Positions 25,222-34,561 of a stretch of DNA of 64,000 nt are shown here, piece by piece (the stretch's first letter is position 1; each line of letters begins with the position of its first letter). The notes beneath the pieces were generated by a model. The model worked only from the letters and a program-made list of their open reading frames with translations. It was not told where the DNA came from and did no database searches. Source of the DNA: Ga0077527 sp964433345. GTDB taxonomy: Bacteria; Pseudomonadota; Gammaproteobacteria; Burkholderiales; SG8-41. The position numbers and the translations under genes are program-made. The stretch covers positions 626,328 through 690,327 of the forward strand of contig CAYSQJ010000001.1 in the NCBI GenBank assembly GCA_964433345.1. Direction: 5' to 3'.

Positions 25222-25242
25222 ATAAGTTATTGTTTTTATTGA
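25222..25242 (-). repeat. AT-rich gene-end repeat, copy C (inverted)
   Basis: Read on the minus strand, this 21-nt core matches copy A at 17 of 21 positions. It overlaps the stop codon of the MFS transporter gene and continues into the spacer. Confidence 0.45.
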
Positions 25243-26483
25243 ATAATTTTAAGTCTCTGGTAGATCGGTCGCAACGCGGCGCGCAGCGCCGGCATACGCC
25301 GCCACAGCAACAGGGCCACCAGGGTGCAGATGGCGCCGCCACAGGCCAGCGTTGCCGGCGCACCGATGATTTCCGCGAGTGCGCCGCCGGCGAGGCTGCC
25401 GATGGGGAACATGCCGAGGAAGGCCATCGAGAACAGGCCCATCACGCGGCCGCGCATGCGGTCATCGACGATGGTCTGGATCATCGTGCTCACCGACATG
25501 CCGTTGACGACGATGCCGAAGCCGGTGACGGCGATGGCGGCGAGCGAAAGCGGCAGCCAGGGCGACAGTGCAAATACGGTGACGCCGAGGCCGGCTGACA
25601 GCGAGGCGAAGGTGATCCAGCGCGTCAGTCCGCGCACGTCACGGCGCGAGGCCAGCGCGAGCATTCCGATGACGCCGCCGCAGCCCGCAGCAGCCATCAG
25701 AAAGCCGAGCAGACCGGCGCCGCCCTCGAATACCTCGGCAGCGAAAATCGGCATCAGTGTCTGGTAAGGGGTGACCATGAAGCTGACCGTGGCCACCATC
25801 GGCAGCAGCCAGCGCACGGGAACCAGGGTCCAGGCATAGAGCACGCCCTCGCGCAGCTGGTGCCAGGGCGATTCTCCGGAGGGCGTCAGCTTGCGCGGCG
25901 CAATGGTCATCATCAGCACCGTGCCGACGATGAAGGCCTTGCTCAGCGCATTGACGACGAAGCAGAAGGCCTCGGTGGAGACCGCGAGCAGTCCGCCGGC
26001 GACGGTCGGGCCGATCATGCGGCCCGCGTTCTGCATCAGCGCGTTCATTGCGATCGCGCTCGGCATGTCCTCGCGCGGCACCATTTCACTGGTGAAGGTC
26101 AGCCGGATTGGCGTGTCTATGGCGTTGATGATGCCGGCGAGCAGGGCCATGACCACGACATGCCAGACTTCGATCAGGCCGGTGTAGGCGAGCAGTGCCA
26201 GCACCACCGGCGGCAGCGCCGACAGAGCCTGGGTCAGCAGCAGCAGCTTGTAGCGGTCGAAGCGGTCGGCCCACAGACCGCCGAAGGGGGCGAGTACCAG
26301 GATGGCAATCTGGCCGGCGAAACCGGTGACGCCGAGCAGCCAGGCGGATTCGGTCAGTCGGTAGACCAGCCAGGCCATCGCGATCTGCTGCACCCAGTTG
26401 CCGATGATCGACAGCGTCTGGCCGCAGAAAAAAAACTGGTAGTTGCGGTGGCGCAGTGCGCGCAGCGTGTGCCTGAAGTCCAT
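25236..26483 (-). CDS. MFS transporter, EntS-like (MFS_3) exporter
   Basis: The 415-aa membrane protein has about 12 hydrophobic segments. The N-terminus TLRALRHRNYQFFFCGQTLSIIGNWVQQIAMAWLVYRL is typical of the MFS_3/EntS group (few-residue cytoplasmic start, then Q-I-G-x-W-x-Q). The loop 2-3 motif GLWADRFDRYKLLLLTQ is present. It probably exports a small molecule; the substrate is unknown. It lies 27 bp downstream of valS on the same strand. The last codons (LKIIQ) are AT-rich and part of repeat copy C. Confidence 0.88.
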   Translation of the reverse strand: MDFRHTLRALRHRNYQFFFCGQTLSIIGNWVQQIAMAWLVYRLTESAWLLGVTGFAGQIAILVLAPFGGLWADRFDRYKLLLLTQALSALPPVVLALLAYTGLIEVWHVVVMALLAGIINAIDTPIRLTFTSEMVPREDMPSAIAMNALMQNAGRMIGPTVAGGLLAVSTEAFCFVVNALSKAFIVGTVLMMTIAPRKLTPSGESPWHQLREGVLYAWTLVPVRWLLPMVATVSFMVTPYQTLMPIFAAEVFEGGAGLLGFLMAAAGCGGVIGMLALASRRDVRGLTRWITFASLSAGLGVTVFALSPWLPLSLAAIAVTGFGIVVNGMSVSTMIQTIVDDRMRGRVMGLFSMAFLGMFPIGSLAGGALAEIIGAPATLACGGAICTLVALLLWRRMPALRAALRPIYQRLKIIQ

Positions 26484-26510
26484 GGTGCCGCGGCGGCGCG
26501 CGGGGCGGCC

Positions 26511-29500
26511 TCAGCCGCCGAGCTTGGCGAGCTGGGCGCGCATCTGCTCGAGCGTCGCCGAGAAGCGCGCGAGGCGTTCCTTTTCCTGGGCCACGACCAG
26601 CGGCGGCGCCTTGGCGACGAAACTCTCGTTGGCGAGCTTGCCCTGCGCCTTCGCGGTTTCCGCCTCCAGCCTGGCGATCTCCTTGGCCAGACGCTCACGC
26701 TCGGCGGCGACGTCGATCTCGACCTTCAGCATCAGCTTGAAATCGCCGACGATGGATACCGGTGCATCGACCGAGGGCAGTTCGGCGACGACCACGACTT
26801 CGGACAGCCGCGCCAGCGCCACCAGGTACGGCGACCAGGCGCGCACCTGTGCCGGGTCACCTTGGACCAGCAGCGGCAGCTTCTGTCCCGGCGCGACGTT
26901 CATCTCGCCGCGCAGCGTGCGGCAGGCCGAGACCAGCTGTTTCAGCATGTCCACCTCGGCTTCTGCGGCGCCGTCGATTCTCGCGGACTCGGGTACCGGG
27001 TATTTCTGCAGCATGATGCTGGCGCCGCTTTTGCCTGCGAGCGGGCCGACTTTCTGCCACAGTTCCTCGGTGATGAAGGGGATCACCGGGTGGGCGAGGC
27101 GGAGTATGGTTTCCAGCACGCGCACCAGCGTGCGACGGGTGCCGCGGCACTGTTCGTCGCTGCCGCCGGCGAGCTGTACCTTGGCGAGCTCGAGGTACCA
27201 GTCGCAGTATTCGTCCCAGACCAGTTCGTAGATCGCGCGTGCGAGATTGTCGAAACGGTAATCGGCATAGGCCTGCTGCGCCTCGGCTTCGGCGCGCTGC
27301 AGGCGGCTTATCATCCAGCGGTCGGCGACTGAAAGTTCGGCCGGGGCGTTGGTGTCGAGGCCGGTGTCCTTGCCCTCGCAGTTCATCAGCACGTAGCGCG
27401 TGGCGTTCCACAGCTTGTTGCAGAAGTTGCGGTAACCCTCGCAGCGCTTCTGGTCGAATTTGATGTCGCGGCCGAGGCTGGCAAGGCTGGCGAAGGTGAA
27501 GCGCAGGGCGTCGGTGCCGTAGGCGGGGATGCCGTCCGGGAATTCGGCGCGGGTGCGCCTGGCGATGGCTTCAGCCTGTTTCGGGTTCATCAGCCCGGAA
27601 GTGCGCTTGGCCACCAGTGCTTCGAGTTCGATGCCGTCGATCAGGTCCAGCGGGTCCAGCGTGTTGCCCTTGGACTTGGACATTTTCTGGCCTTCGGCGT
27701 CGCGCACCAGGCCATGCACGTAGACATGGCGGAAGGGTACCTTGCCGGTCATGTACTTGGTGATCATGACCATCCGCGCGACCCAGAAGAAAATGATGTC
27801 GAAGCCGGTGACCAGTACCGACGAGGGCAGGTAGAGGTCGAGTGCCGGGTTCGATTTCTGCGGCCACTCCGGCGTCCAGTCCAGCGTCGAGAAGCACCAC
27901 AGCTGCGACGAAAACCAGGTGTCGAGCACATCGGGATCCTGCTTCAGCGCCTTGCCGCCGGCGAGCTCGCGCGCTTCCGCCTCGTCGTGGGCAACGTAGA
28001 TGTTGCCGGCCTCGTCATGCCAGGCCGGGACGCGGTGGCCCCACCACAGCTGGCGCGAGATGCACCAGTCCTGGATGTTGTTGAGCCAGTGGTTGTAGGT
28101 GTTGACCCACTGATCCGGGAAGAGCTTCACCTCGCCCGTGGCGACGGCATCGAGGCCGAGCTTTGCCAGCGGCTCCATCCTGACGAACCACTGGCTGGTC
28201 AGCATCGGTTCGATGACCACGCCGGTACGGTCGCCCCGCGGCACCACCATGCGGTGCGGTTTCTCGGATTCAAGCAGGCCCTGGGCCCTGAGGTCGGCGA
28301 CGATGCGCTCGCGCGCGACATAGCGGTCGAGGCCGCGGTACTTTTCCGGCGCGTTGTCGTTGACCGCCGCGTCGAGGGTGAAGATGTTGATTTGCGGCAG
28401 GTTGTGGCGCTGGCCGACCTGGTAGTCGTTGAAATCGTGCGCCGGGGTGATTTTCACGCAGCCGGTACCGAAGGCCTTGTCGACATACTCGTCGGCGATC
28501 ACCGGGATCGTGCGGCCGGTCAGCGGCAGGATCACCTGGCGGCCGACCAGGCTGCGGTAACGCTCGTCCTCCGGATGCACCGCCACTGCGGCATCGCCGA
28601 GCATGGTTTCCGGACGGGTGGTGGCGACCGTCAGGTGGCCGCTGCCATCGGCCAGCGGATAGCGGATCTGCCACAGCTTGCCGTCTTCCTCCTCGGCCTG
28701 CACTTCGAGGTCGGAAATCACCGTGTGCAGCACCGGGTCCCAGTTCGACAGGCGCACGCCGCGGTAGATCAGGCCGTCACGGTAGAGCCTGACGAAGGTG
28801 TGGGTGACCAGCTTCGCCAGCGGCTCGTCCATCGTGAAGCGCTCGCGCGACCAGTCGCATGAGGCGCCGAGGCGGCGCATCTGCCGCGTGATGGTCGAGC
28901 CCGACTGTTCCTTCCAGGCCCACACCCGCTTGATGAATTCCTCGCGACCGAGCGCGTTGCGCGATTCGCCCTGCTGCTCGAGCTGGCGGGTGACCACCAT
29001 CTCGGTGGCGATGCCCGCGTGGTCGGTGCCTGGCTGCCATAGCGTGTTGCAGCCGCTCATCCGGTGATAGCGTGTCAGGCCATCCATGATGGTCTGGTTG
29101 AAGGCATGGCCCATGTGCAGCACGCCGGTGACGTTGGGCGGCGGCAGCTGGATGCTGTACGAGCGTGGATTGGCGGCATCGAGGCCGGCCTTGAAGTAAC
29201 CGCTGTTTTCCCACAGCGGATACCAGCGCGACTCGATCGTCGCGGGTTCAAAACTCTTCGGAAGTTCCATGGATGGCGGTGCGGACGGCGTCGTGGCGGG
29301 TGCGGCAGCGACCGCGATTATACCGGAGGCCCCGCCCGCCTCCGGTGCCTGCAGCTGTTTGAGCTGTGATTGCAGTGTCTCGGCCACAGAGGTGCGCACC
29401 ATGTCGGCGATGCCCGCCTTCAATTCGCTGGTGACGCGGGACAGCGCCTGTTCCAGCGCCGCGCCGATTTCGGGCAGGTAACGGTCGCGCACCACGCCGG

Positions 29501-29807
29501 CGATCTGGTCGTCGAGGCTGCGCTTGAGCTTGATGTAGACGGCATGCTCGATGTTCTGCGCCTGCACGCGCGATACCACTTCGCCGCCCGCCGGCCGGTT
29601 TTCAGGGGCAGCGGGCTTCTGCGGCTCCACCGGCGGCATTACTTCGCCTTCGATGACGACATCGGTCAGGACCGGAATGTCGGCGCCGGCTTCGCCTGCC
29701 GCGGCGGGCGGCGTCGGCGCCGGGGCGCGACGGTGTCGACTCAGCAGGGCGTCGGCCCGGCGCAGAATGTCCGCTGCATCGTCATCCGGTGTCGGGTTGT
29801 CGGCCAT
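26511..29807 (-). CDS. valS: Valyl-tRNA synthetase with an in-frame N-terminal extension
   Basis: The 1098-aa frame comprises a 179-aa extension and a complete class I ValRS of 919 aa starting at M180 (ATG at 29270). The ValRS part has PPPNVTGVLHMGHAF (HIGH motif), the editing domain, GQKMSKSKGNTLDPLDL (KMSKS motif), the anticodon domain and a C-terminal coiled coil (RERLAKEIARLEAETAKAQG). Normal length is about 920-950 aa. The extension begins MADNPTPDDDAADILRRADAL, has IPVLTDVVIEGEV and a helical region, and ends in an Ala/Pro-rich linker. It resembles the small protein (DUF2486-like) normally encoded separately upstream of valS in betaproteobacteria. I cannot tell whether translation starts at 29807, at 29270 or both. 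It attaches Val to tRNA-Val. Confidence 0.9.
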   Translation of the reverse strand: MADNPTPDDDAADILRRADALLSRHRRAPAPTPPAAAGEAGADIPVLTDVVIEGEVMPPVEPQKPAAPENRPAGGEVVSRVQAQNIEHAVYIKLKRSLDDQIAGVVRDRYLPEIGAALEQALSRVTSELKAGIADMVRTSVAETLQSQLKQLQAPEAGGASGIIAVAAAPATTPSAPPSMELPKSFEPATIESRWYPLWENSGYFKAGLDAANPRSYSIQLPPPNVTGVLHMGHAFNQTIMDGLTRYHRMSGCNTLWQPGTDHAGIATEMVVTRQLEQQGESRNALGREEFIKRVWAWKEQSGSTITRQMRRLGASCDWSRERFTMDEPLAKLVTHTFVRLYRDGLIYRGVRLSNWDPVLHTVISDLEVQAEEEDGKLWQIRYPLADGSGHLTVATTRPETMLGDAAVAVHPEDERYRSLVGRQVILPLTGRTIPVIADEYVDKAFGTGCVKITPAHDFNDYQVGQRHNLPQINIFTLDAAVNDNAPEKYRGLDRYVARERIVADLRAQGLLESEKPHRMVVPRGDRTGVVIEPMLTSQWFVRMEPLAKLGLDAVATGEVKLFPDQWVNTYNHWLNNIQDWCISRQLWWGHRVPAWHDEAGNIYVAHDEAEARELAGGKALKQDPDVLDTWFSSQLWCFSTLDWTPEWPQKSNPALDLYLPSSVLVTGFDIIFFWVARMVMITKYMTGKVPFRHVYVHGLVRDAEGQKMSKSKGNTLDPLDLIDGIELEALVAKRTSGLMNPKQAEAIARRTRAEFPDGIPAYGTDALRFTFASLASLGRDIKFDQKRCEGYRNFCNKLWNATRYVLMNCEGKDTGLDTNAPAELSVADRWMISRLQRAEAEAQQAYADYRFDNLARAIYELVWDEYCDWYLELAKVQLAGGSDEQCRGTRRTLVRVLETILRLAHPVIPFITEELWQKVGPLAGKSGASIMLQKYPVPESARIDGAAEAEVDMLKQLVSACRTLRGEMNVAPGQKLPLLVQGDPAQVRAWSPYLVALARLSEVVVVAELPSVDAPVSIVGDFKLMLKVEIDVAAERERLAKEIARLEAETAKAQGKLANESFVAKAPPLVVAQEKERLARFSATLEQMRAQLAKLGG

Positions 29808-29858
29808 GGCTGGGCTGATGGTAATGGAGGAGCGGCGGCGTGCTCAACCGGGTCTGTG

Positions 29859-30293
29859 CTAGGCCCGGGCGGACGCGGCCGACAGGTCGTGTGTGCGTAT
29901 CGCGTAGCCGCGGTCGCGGTAGAAGCGGTAGCGTTCGCGGGCAAGGCCGCGATCGTTGTCGTCGGTGCCGACGATCTCGGCAAGCCGGTTGTAGCGGCTG
30001 AAAAATGCCGGCCATTCGCCATGCAGGTTGATCAGCAGCTCGTCATGGAGATGCGTGGCGCCGCTGCCGTCGATCAGCACCGGCGTCACCGCTGCCAGCG
30101 GATCGTCCGGCGTGCAATGAGGCAGGAAGCCGGTCGCCGGAACCGCCCACAGCATGCGGTCGAGTTTCGCGGCGAGCTCGCGGTCCGGGCAGAACACCGT
30201 GACGCGCAATCCATGGCTGCGCGCCTTGGCGACCAGCCGGCACGTGGTGTGCAGCCGGTCTGCGGCCTGGGTGTAGAAGTCGATCTGCGTCAT
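29859..30293 (-). CDS. holC: DNA polymerase III chi subunit
   Basis: The 144-aa protein starts MTQIDFYTQAADRLHTTCRLVAKA, a clear HolC start, with the conserved VFCPDRELAAKLDRMLWAVP and FLPHCTPDDPLAAVTPVLI segments. Chi binds SSB and psi and links the clamp loader to single-stranded DNA. The start at 30293 is chosen by homology over an upstream in-frame codon. It lies between pepA (20 bp upstream) and valS, the common proteobacterial order pepA-holC-valS. Confidence 0.93.
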   Translation of the reverse strand: MTQIDFYTQAADRLHTTCRLVAKARSHGLRVTVFCPDRELAAKLDRMLWAVPATGFLPHCTPDDPLAAVTPVLIDGSGATHLHDELLINLHGEWPAFFSRYNRLAEIVGTDDNDRGLARERYRFYRDRGYAIRTHDLSAASARA

Positions 30294-30312
30294 CGGGCAC
30301 GACAGCCGAGCG

Positions 30313-31806
30313 TCAATGCTTGCCAGCACGTCCGATCAGGAACTGGGTCAGCAGTGGTACCGGGCGCCCGGTCGAACCCTTGTCCTTGCCCGATTTCCAG
30401 GCAGTGCCCGCGACGTCCAGGTGCGCCCACTTGTATTTTTTTGCGAAGCGCGACAGAAAGCAGGCTGCGGTCACTGCGCCCGCGGGCCGGCCGCCGATGT
30501 TTGCGAAGTCGGCGAAATTGCTGTGCAGCTGTTCCTGGTAGTCCTCGTGCAGCGGCAGCTGCCAGGCGCGGTCGCCGATGGATTCGCCGGCCGCGAGCAC
30601 CTCGCGCGCGAGCGTATCGTCGTTGGCGAACAGGCCGCTGACGACGTGGCCCAGCGCGATGACGCAGGCGCCGGTCAGGGTCGCGATGTCGATTACCGCG
30701 GCGGGTTTGTAGCGCTCGGCATAGGTCAGTGCGTCGCAGAGAATCAGCCGGCCTTCGGCATCGGTATTGAGGATTTCCACGGTCTGGCCGGACATGCTGG
30801 TGACGATGTCCCCGGGCTTGGTGGCGCGGCCGCCGGGCATGTTCTCGGTGGCTGGAATGATGCCGACGACATTGACCGGCAGCTTCATTTCGGCGACAGC
30901 CTTCAGCGTGCCGAGCACGCTGCCGGCGCCGCTCATGTCGAATTTCATTTCGTCCATTTCCGGGGCAGGCTTCAGCGATATGCCGCCGGTGTCGAAGGTG
31001 ACGCCCTTGCCGACCAGCACGACCGGCTTGCCCCTCTTCGGGCCGGCGCGGTATTCGAGCACGATGAGTTTCGGCGGCTGGCTGCTGCCGGCGGCGACCG
31101 ACAGCAGGGTATTCATGCCGAGCTTCGCCATGTCCTTGCGTTCCAGCACCTGGATTTTCATGCGGTAGTGCCTGGCGAGCTCGCGCGCGCGGTCGGCCAG
31201 GTAAGACGGCGTGCAGACGTTGCCGGGCAGGTTGCCGAGGTCGCGGGCAAGGCCGACGCCGTGCGCCAGCGCAAGGCCTTGGGCGAGGCCGCGGGCGGCG
31301 GCCTTGGCGTCTTTCTGCGTATTCACCGAAATGACCACGCGCCGCAGCTTGGGGGCGTCTTTCGCCGGCTTGCTCTTCATCTGCTCGAAGCGGTAGACCG
31401 CGATCCGCGCGGCACAGGCTGCCTGGGTCATCCGCCACTCGATGTCGCGCCGGCCGGCGGGCAGTTCGGCCAGGTGCAGCTCGGCATCGGCAGTTCCGGT
31501 GCCCGAGATTGCGCCGACTGCGGCTGATACCGCGCGGGTGAACTGCTTTTCACCGAATTCGTCCTCCGGGCCCAGTCCGACCAGCAGAACCCGCGCGCTG
31601 GCCACTCCCGGCACGTCGTGCAGAAGCAGTGTGGTGCCGAGCCTGCCTTCCATGTCGCCGCGTTCGAGCAGGCGCCGCAGGTAGCCCTTGGCGGAGCGGT
31701 CGAGCGCAGTGGCGGCTTCGCTCAGTTTCCTTCCGGCGTAGACGCCGACCACGGTGCAGCCGCAGGCATTGCGGCCCGGTGTGAGGGGTTTTATGCTAAA
31801 TTCCAC
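30313..31806 (-). CDS. pepA: Cytosolic leucyl aminopeptidase (M17)
   Basis: The 497-aa protein contains the M17 signature NTDAEGRL and the metal ligands in VGKGVTFDTGGISLKP and KFDMSGAGSVLG. The less conserved N-terminal domain (residues 1-170) is characteristic of PepA. It removes N-terminal residues, mostly Leu, and in some bacteria also acts as a DNA-binding accessory in site-specific recombination. Start is GTG at 31806 with AGGAG 6 nt upstream. It diverges from lptF across 182 bp. Confidence 0.95.
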   Translation of the reverse strand: MEFSIKPLTPGRNACGCTVVGVYAGRKLSEAATALDRSAKGYLRRLLERGDMEGRLGTTLLLHDVPGVASARVLLVGLGPEDEFGEKQFTRAVSAAVGAISGTGTADAELHLAELPAGRRDIEWRMTQAACAARIAVYRFEQMKSKPAKDAPKLRRVVISVNTQKDAKAAARGLAQGLALAHGVGLARDLGNLPGNVCTPSYLADRARELARHYRMKIQVLERKDMAKLGMNTLLSVAAGSSQPPKLIVLEYRAGPKRGKPVVLVGKGVTFDTGGISLKPAPEMDEMKFDMSGAGSVLGTLKAVAEMKLPVNVVGIIPATENMPGGRATKPGDIVTSMSGQTVEILNTDAEGRLILCDALTYAERYKPAAVIDIATLTGACVIALGHVVSGLFANDDTLAREVLAAGESIGDRAWQLPLHEDYQEQLHSNFADFANIGGRPAGAVTAACFLSRFAKKYKWAHLDVAGTAWKSGKDKGSTGRPVPLLTQFLIGRAGKH

Positions 31807-31988
31807 GCGTCAACTCCTGTGCGCATTACGAGCTTGTCAATGGATGATTTTGATTGGCGGCCGTTGCGGTGCGGATCCGGCGGTGATGCCTGCGCCGGTG
31901 CCCGGCGGGTACAGGCTAGGCAACACACCGGCGTACGACATCGTTGATTGATTATCTGCGCGTTCCCCTCAAAAAGCAAAATGCCGGA

Positions 31989-33068
31989 ATGATTTTCCGG
32001 CAGGCGCTGCTGCGCGAATTGACCACCTCCGCGGCGGCCACCTTTCTCGTGCTGCTGGGCATATCCGTAACCACCCAGCTCGTGCGCCTATTGGGTCAGG
32101 CGGCCAGCGGCATGATCACCTCGACCGGTGTCGTTGCACTGCTGGGTTTCACGCTGGTCGGCTATCTGCCGATCCTGCTCTCGTTGACGCTGTTCATAGC
32201 CGTGCTGATGACGCTGACGCGCAGTTACCGTGATTCGGAAATGGTGGTCTGGTTCTCCTGTGGACAGGGCCTGTCGCGCTGGATCAGCCCGGTGCTCAAG
32301 TTTGCTGCGCCGCTGGTGTTGACCATTGCGCTGCTGTCACTGCTGCTGTCGCCGTGGTCAGTAGAGAAGTCCGAAGAGTTCAGGCGGCAGATGGACAGCC
32401 GCGACGACGTGGCCCAGGTCACGCCCGGCGTGTTTCACGAGTCGAGGCGCGCGGACCGTGTTTACCTGGTCGAGGAGGTTCCGGGCAAGCCCAATCTCGT
32501 GGCCAACGTCTTCGTCAGTTCCAGCCAGAACGGGAAGGACGGCGTGATGGTGGCGCAGAGCGGTTTTCAGGAGACGGCAGCCAATGGCGACCGCTTCCTG
32601 GTGCTGCTCAACGGAAGACGCTATGAGGGCGAGCCGGGATCCCCGGACTACAGGATTTTCGAATTCGAGCGCTACGCGATGCGCATCGAAACCGGCGAAG
32701 CCGCCGAGCGGGCCCCGACTACGAAAACCCTGTCCACGTTCGATCTGCTGCGTGATCCGACGCAGCGCAACCTTGGCGAGCTGTCCTGGCGCGTCGGGCT
32801 GCCGGCAAGCGCCTTGCTGCTGTGCCTGCTGGCCATACCGCTGTCTTTCGTCAATCCGCGTGCCGGCCGGTCGATGAACATCGTGCTCGCGATACTGGTG
32901 TACATGGTGTACAGCAACCTGCTGTCGATCATGCAGGCATCGATTGCCCAGTCCAGGGTGGATGTCGTCACCGGAATGTGGGGTGTGCACGCGGCGATGC
33001 TGCTCCTGCTGCTGGGCATGTTCTATCGCCGGCTTTCGGTTTTTTCCCTGTGGCGGCTTTTCCGATGA
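31989..33068 (+). CDS. lptF: LPS export ABC transporter permease LptF
   Basis: The 359-aa inner-membrane permease has TM segments at both ends (FRQALLRELTTSAAATFLVLLGISVTTQL at the N-terminus; ALLLCLLAIPLSFVNPRAGRS and MWGVHAAMLLLLLGMF at the C-terminus) flanking a periplasmic beta-jellyroll. With LptG and LptB it pulls lipopolysaccharide from the inner membrane to the LptC-A-D bridge. ATG at 31989 (MIFRQALL) is the family start; an upstream TTG frame is less likely. The stop overlaps the lptG start by 4 nt. Confidence 0.93.
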   Translation: MIFRQALLRELTTSAAATFLVLLGISVTTQLVRLLGQAASGMITSTGVVALLGFTLVGYLPILLSLTLFIAVLMTLTRSYRDSEMVVWFSCGQGLSRWISPVLKFAAPLVLTIALLSLLLSPWSVEKSEEFRRQMDSRDDVAQVTPGVFHESRRADRVYLVEEVPGKPNLVANVFVSSSQNGKDGVMVAQSGFQETAANGDRFLVLLNGRRYEGEPGSPDYRIFEFERYAMRIETGEAAERAPTTKTLSTFDLLRDPTQRNLGELSWRVGLPASALLLCLLAIPLSFVNPRAGRSMNIVLAILVYMVYSNLLSIMQASIAQSRVDVVTGMWGVHAAMLLLLLGMFYRRLSVFSLWRLFR

Positions 33069-34138
33069 AGACGCTGCGCAATTATGTTGCACGGGAAATC
33101 GCGGTTTCGACGATGCTCGTGTTTGTCGCCCTGCTGCTGCTGTTCGCGTTTTTCGATCTTGTCGAGCAGATGAAGGATCTGGGCCGGGGCGCCTACCAGC
33201 TTCGCCACATCCTGCTCCATGTGCTGCTCTCGGCGCCCAACCACGTCTATGAATTGTTCCCGATCGCGGCGCTGATCGGCACGCTGTTTGCGGTTGCACA
33301 GCTGGTGGCGAGTTCGGAGTACACCGTCATGCGTGCCGCCGGCGTTTCCCTTGCCCGGATGACGGGCGTCATTGCGCTGGTGGGCGCCGCATTCGGGGCG
33401 GTGACATTCATCGTTGGCGAGTTCCTGGCGCCGCCGGCCGAGCAGTTTGCGCAACGCCTGCGCTCGCAGGCGATCTCCGGCATCGTCGCGCAGGAGTTCC
33501 GCTCAGGATTGTGGATCAAGGACGGCAAGGCGTTCATCAACGTGGCGGAGGTCACGCCGCCGGCCACCCTGAATGGGCTGCGCATATACGAGTTCGACGA
33601 CAGTTACAGGTTGCGCAGCCTGCGTCATGCCGTCGGCGCCGAATACCAGGGGGACAACCGCTGGGCACTGCTCGATGTCGCGCAAACGGAATTCGCCAGT
33701 GCCAGCACGCGGGTCAGCCGTCACGAGCGCATGGAATGGCAGTCGGTGCTGGATCCGGCGCTGCTGAGCGTGCTGCTGGTCAAACCCGAGAAGATGTCGG
33801 CGTGGAGCCTGTATTCCTATTCCCAGCACCTTAAGGAGAACCGGCAGAAATCCTTGCGCTACGAGATCGCGCTGTGGGGCAAGCTGCTGTATCCCGTTGC
33901 GGTCCTGGTGATGATGATCCTCGCGCTGCCCTTCGCCTATTTCCAGAACCGCCAGGGCGGGGTCGGCGCGAAAATATTTGCGGGCATCATGCTCGGGCTG
34001 GGGTTCCATTTCCTGAACCGCCTGTTCGGGCATCTCGGCCTGCTCAACGACTGGCCGCCGGCGTTCAGCGCAATCGGCCCGATGCTGCTGTTCATGGTCG
34101 TGGCAGTGGCCATGATGTGGTGGCAGGAGCGGCGCTGA
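33065..34138 (+). CDS. lptG: LPS export ABC transporter permease LptG
   Basis: The 357-aa partner of LptF has the same topology: TM helix FVALLLLFAFFDLVEQM, a TM2-TM3 hairpin around FPIAALIGTLFAVAQLVASSEYTVMRAAG (the cytoplasmic coupling helix that contacts LptB), a periplasmic domain, then ALPFAYFQNRQGG and LGFHFLNRLFGHLGLL helices. It is coupled to lptF by an ATGA overlap. A convergent RDD gene ends 7 bp away. Confidence 0.93.
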   Translation: MKTLRNYVAREIAVSTMLVFVALLLLFAFFDLVEQMKDLGRGAYQLRHILLHVLLSAPNHVYELFPIAALIGTLFAVAQLVASSEYTVMRAAGVSLARMTGVIALVGAAFGAVTFIVGEFLAPPAEQFAQRLRSQAISGIVAQEFRSGLWIKDGKAFINVAEVTPPATLNGLRIYEFDDSYRLRSLRHAVGAEYQGDNRWALLDVAQTEFASASTRVSRHERMEWQSVLDPALLSVLLVKPEKMSAWSLYSYSQHLKENRQKSLRYEIALWGKLLYPVAVLVMMILALPFAYFQNRQGGVGAKIFAGIMLGLGFHFLNRLFGHLGLLNDWPPAFSAIGPMLLFMVVAVAMMWWQERR

Positions 34139-34144
34139 ACCGGC

Positions 34145-34561
34145 TCAGCCGGCAGTCACAAGACGCGTTCCGGCGAGGCGATCATGCAGGAACTGTCCGT
34201 CCCGGTCGATCAGTGCCCACAGAACCGTGACGCCGAGCAGGCCGTAGCACGGGATGCATAGCATCGAGCGGAGCAGTGCTCGGGCAACCGGAACACGCAG
34301 ACCCCCGGTGGTCTCAAGGCGCATGCGCCAGGTCTTCATCGGCAGGGTCTGGCCCCGGGAATGCCATTGCCAGACGAAATAGGCGAGCGTCATCACTGCC
34401 ACGCTCAACTGGGTGAGGGTTCTTGCGTGTCCGCTTCCCGTGATAGTGGTCAGCGCCGTGGCGAGTCCGGCGGCCAGCAGGATGACCGCGATCAACAGCA
34501 GCAACTCGTAGACCAGGCTCAGCAGGCGTCTGCCGATGCCGGGAGTGCCTGCAGGATGCAC
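34145..34561 (-). CDS. RDD family membrane protein
   Basis: The 138-aa protein has the RDD arrangement: IGRRLLSLVYELLLLIAVIL as first helix, a second helix around TLAYFVWQWHSRGQTLPMKTWRMR and the C-terminal LIDRDGQFLHDRLAGTRLV. RDD proteins are small integral membrane proteins, some linked to ion transport. A specific role is unknown. It touches the upstream DUF3106 gene by 1 nt and is the last gene of the sigma-factor operon. Confidence 0.85.
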   Translation of the reverse strand: MHPAGTPGIGRRLLSLVYELLLLIAVILLAAGLATALTTITGSGHARTLTQLSVAVMTLAYFVWQWHSRGQTLPMKTWRMRLETTGGLRVPVARALLRSMLCIPCYGLLGVTVLWALIDRDGQFLHDRLAGTRLVTAG

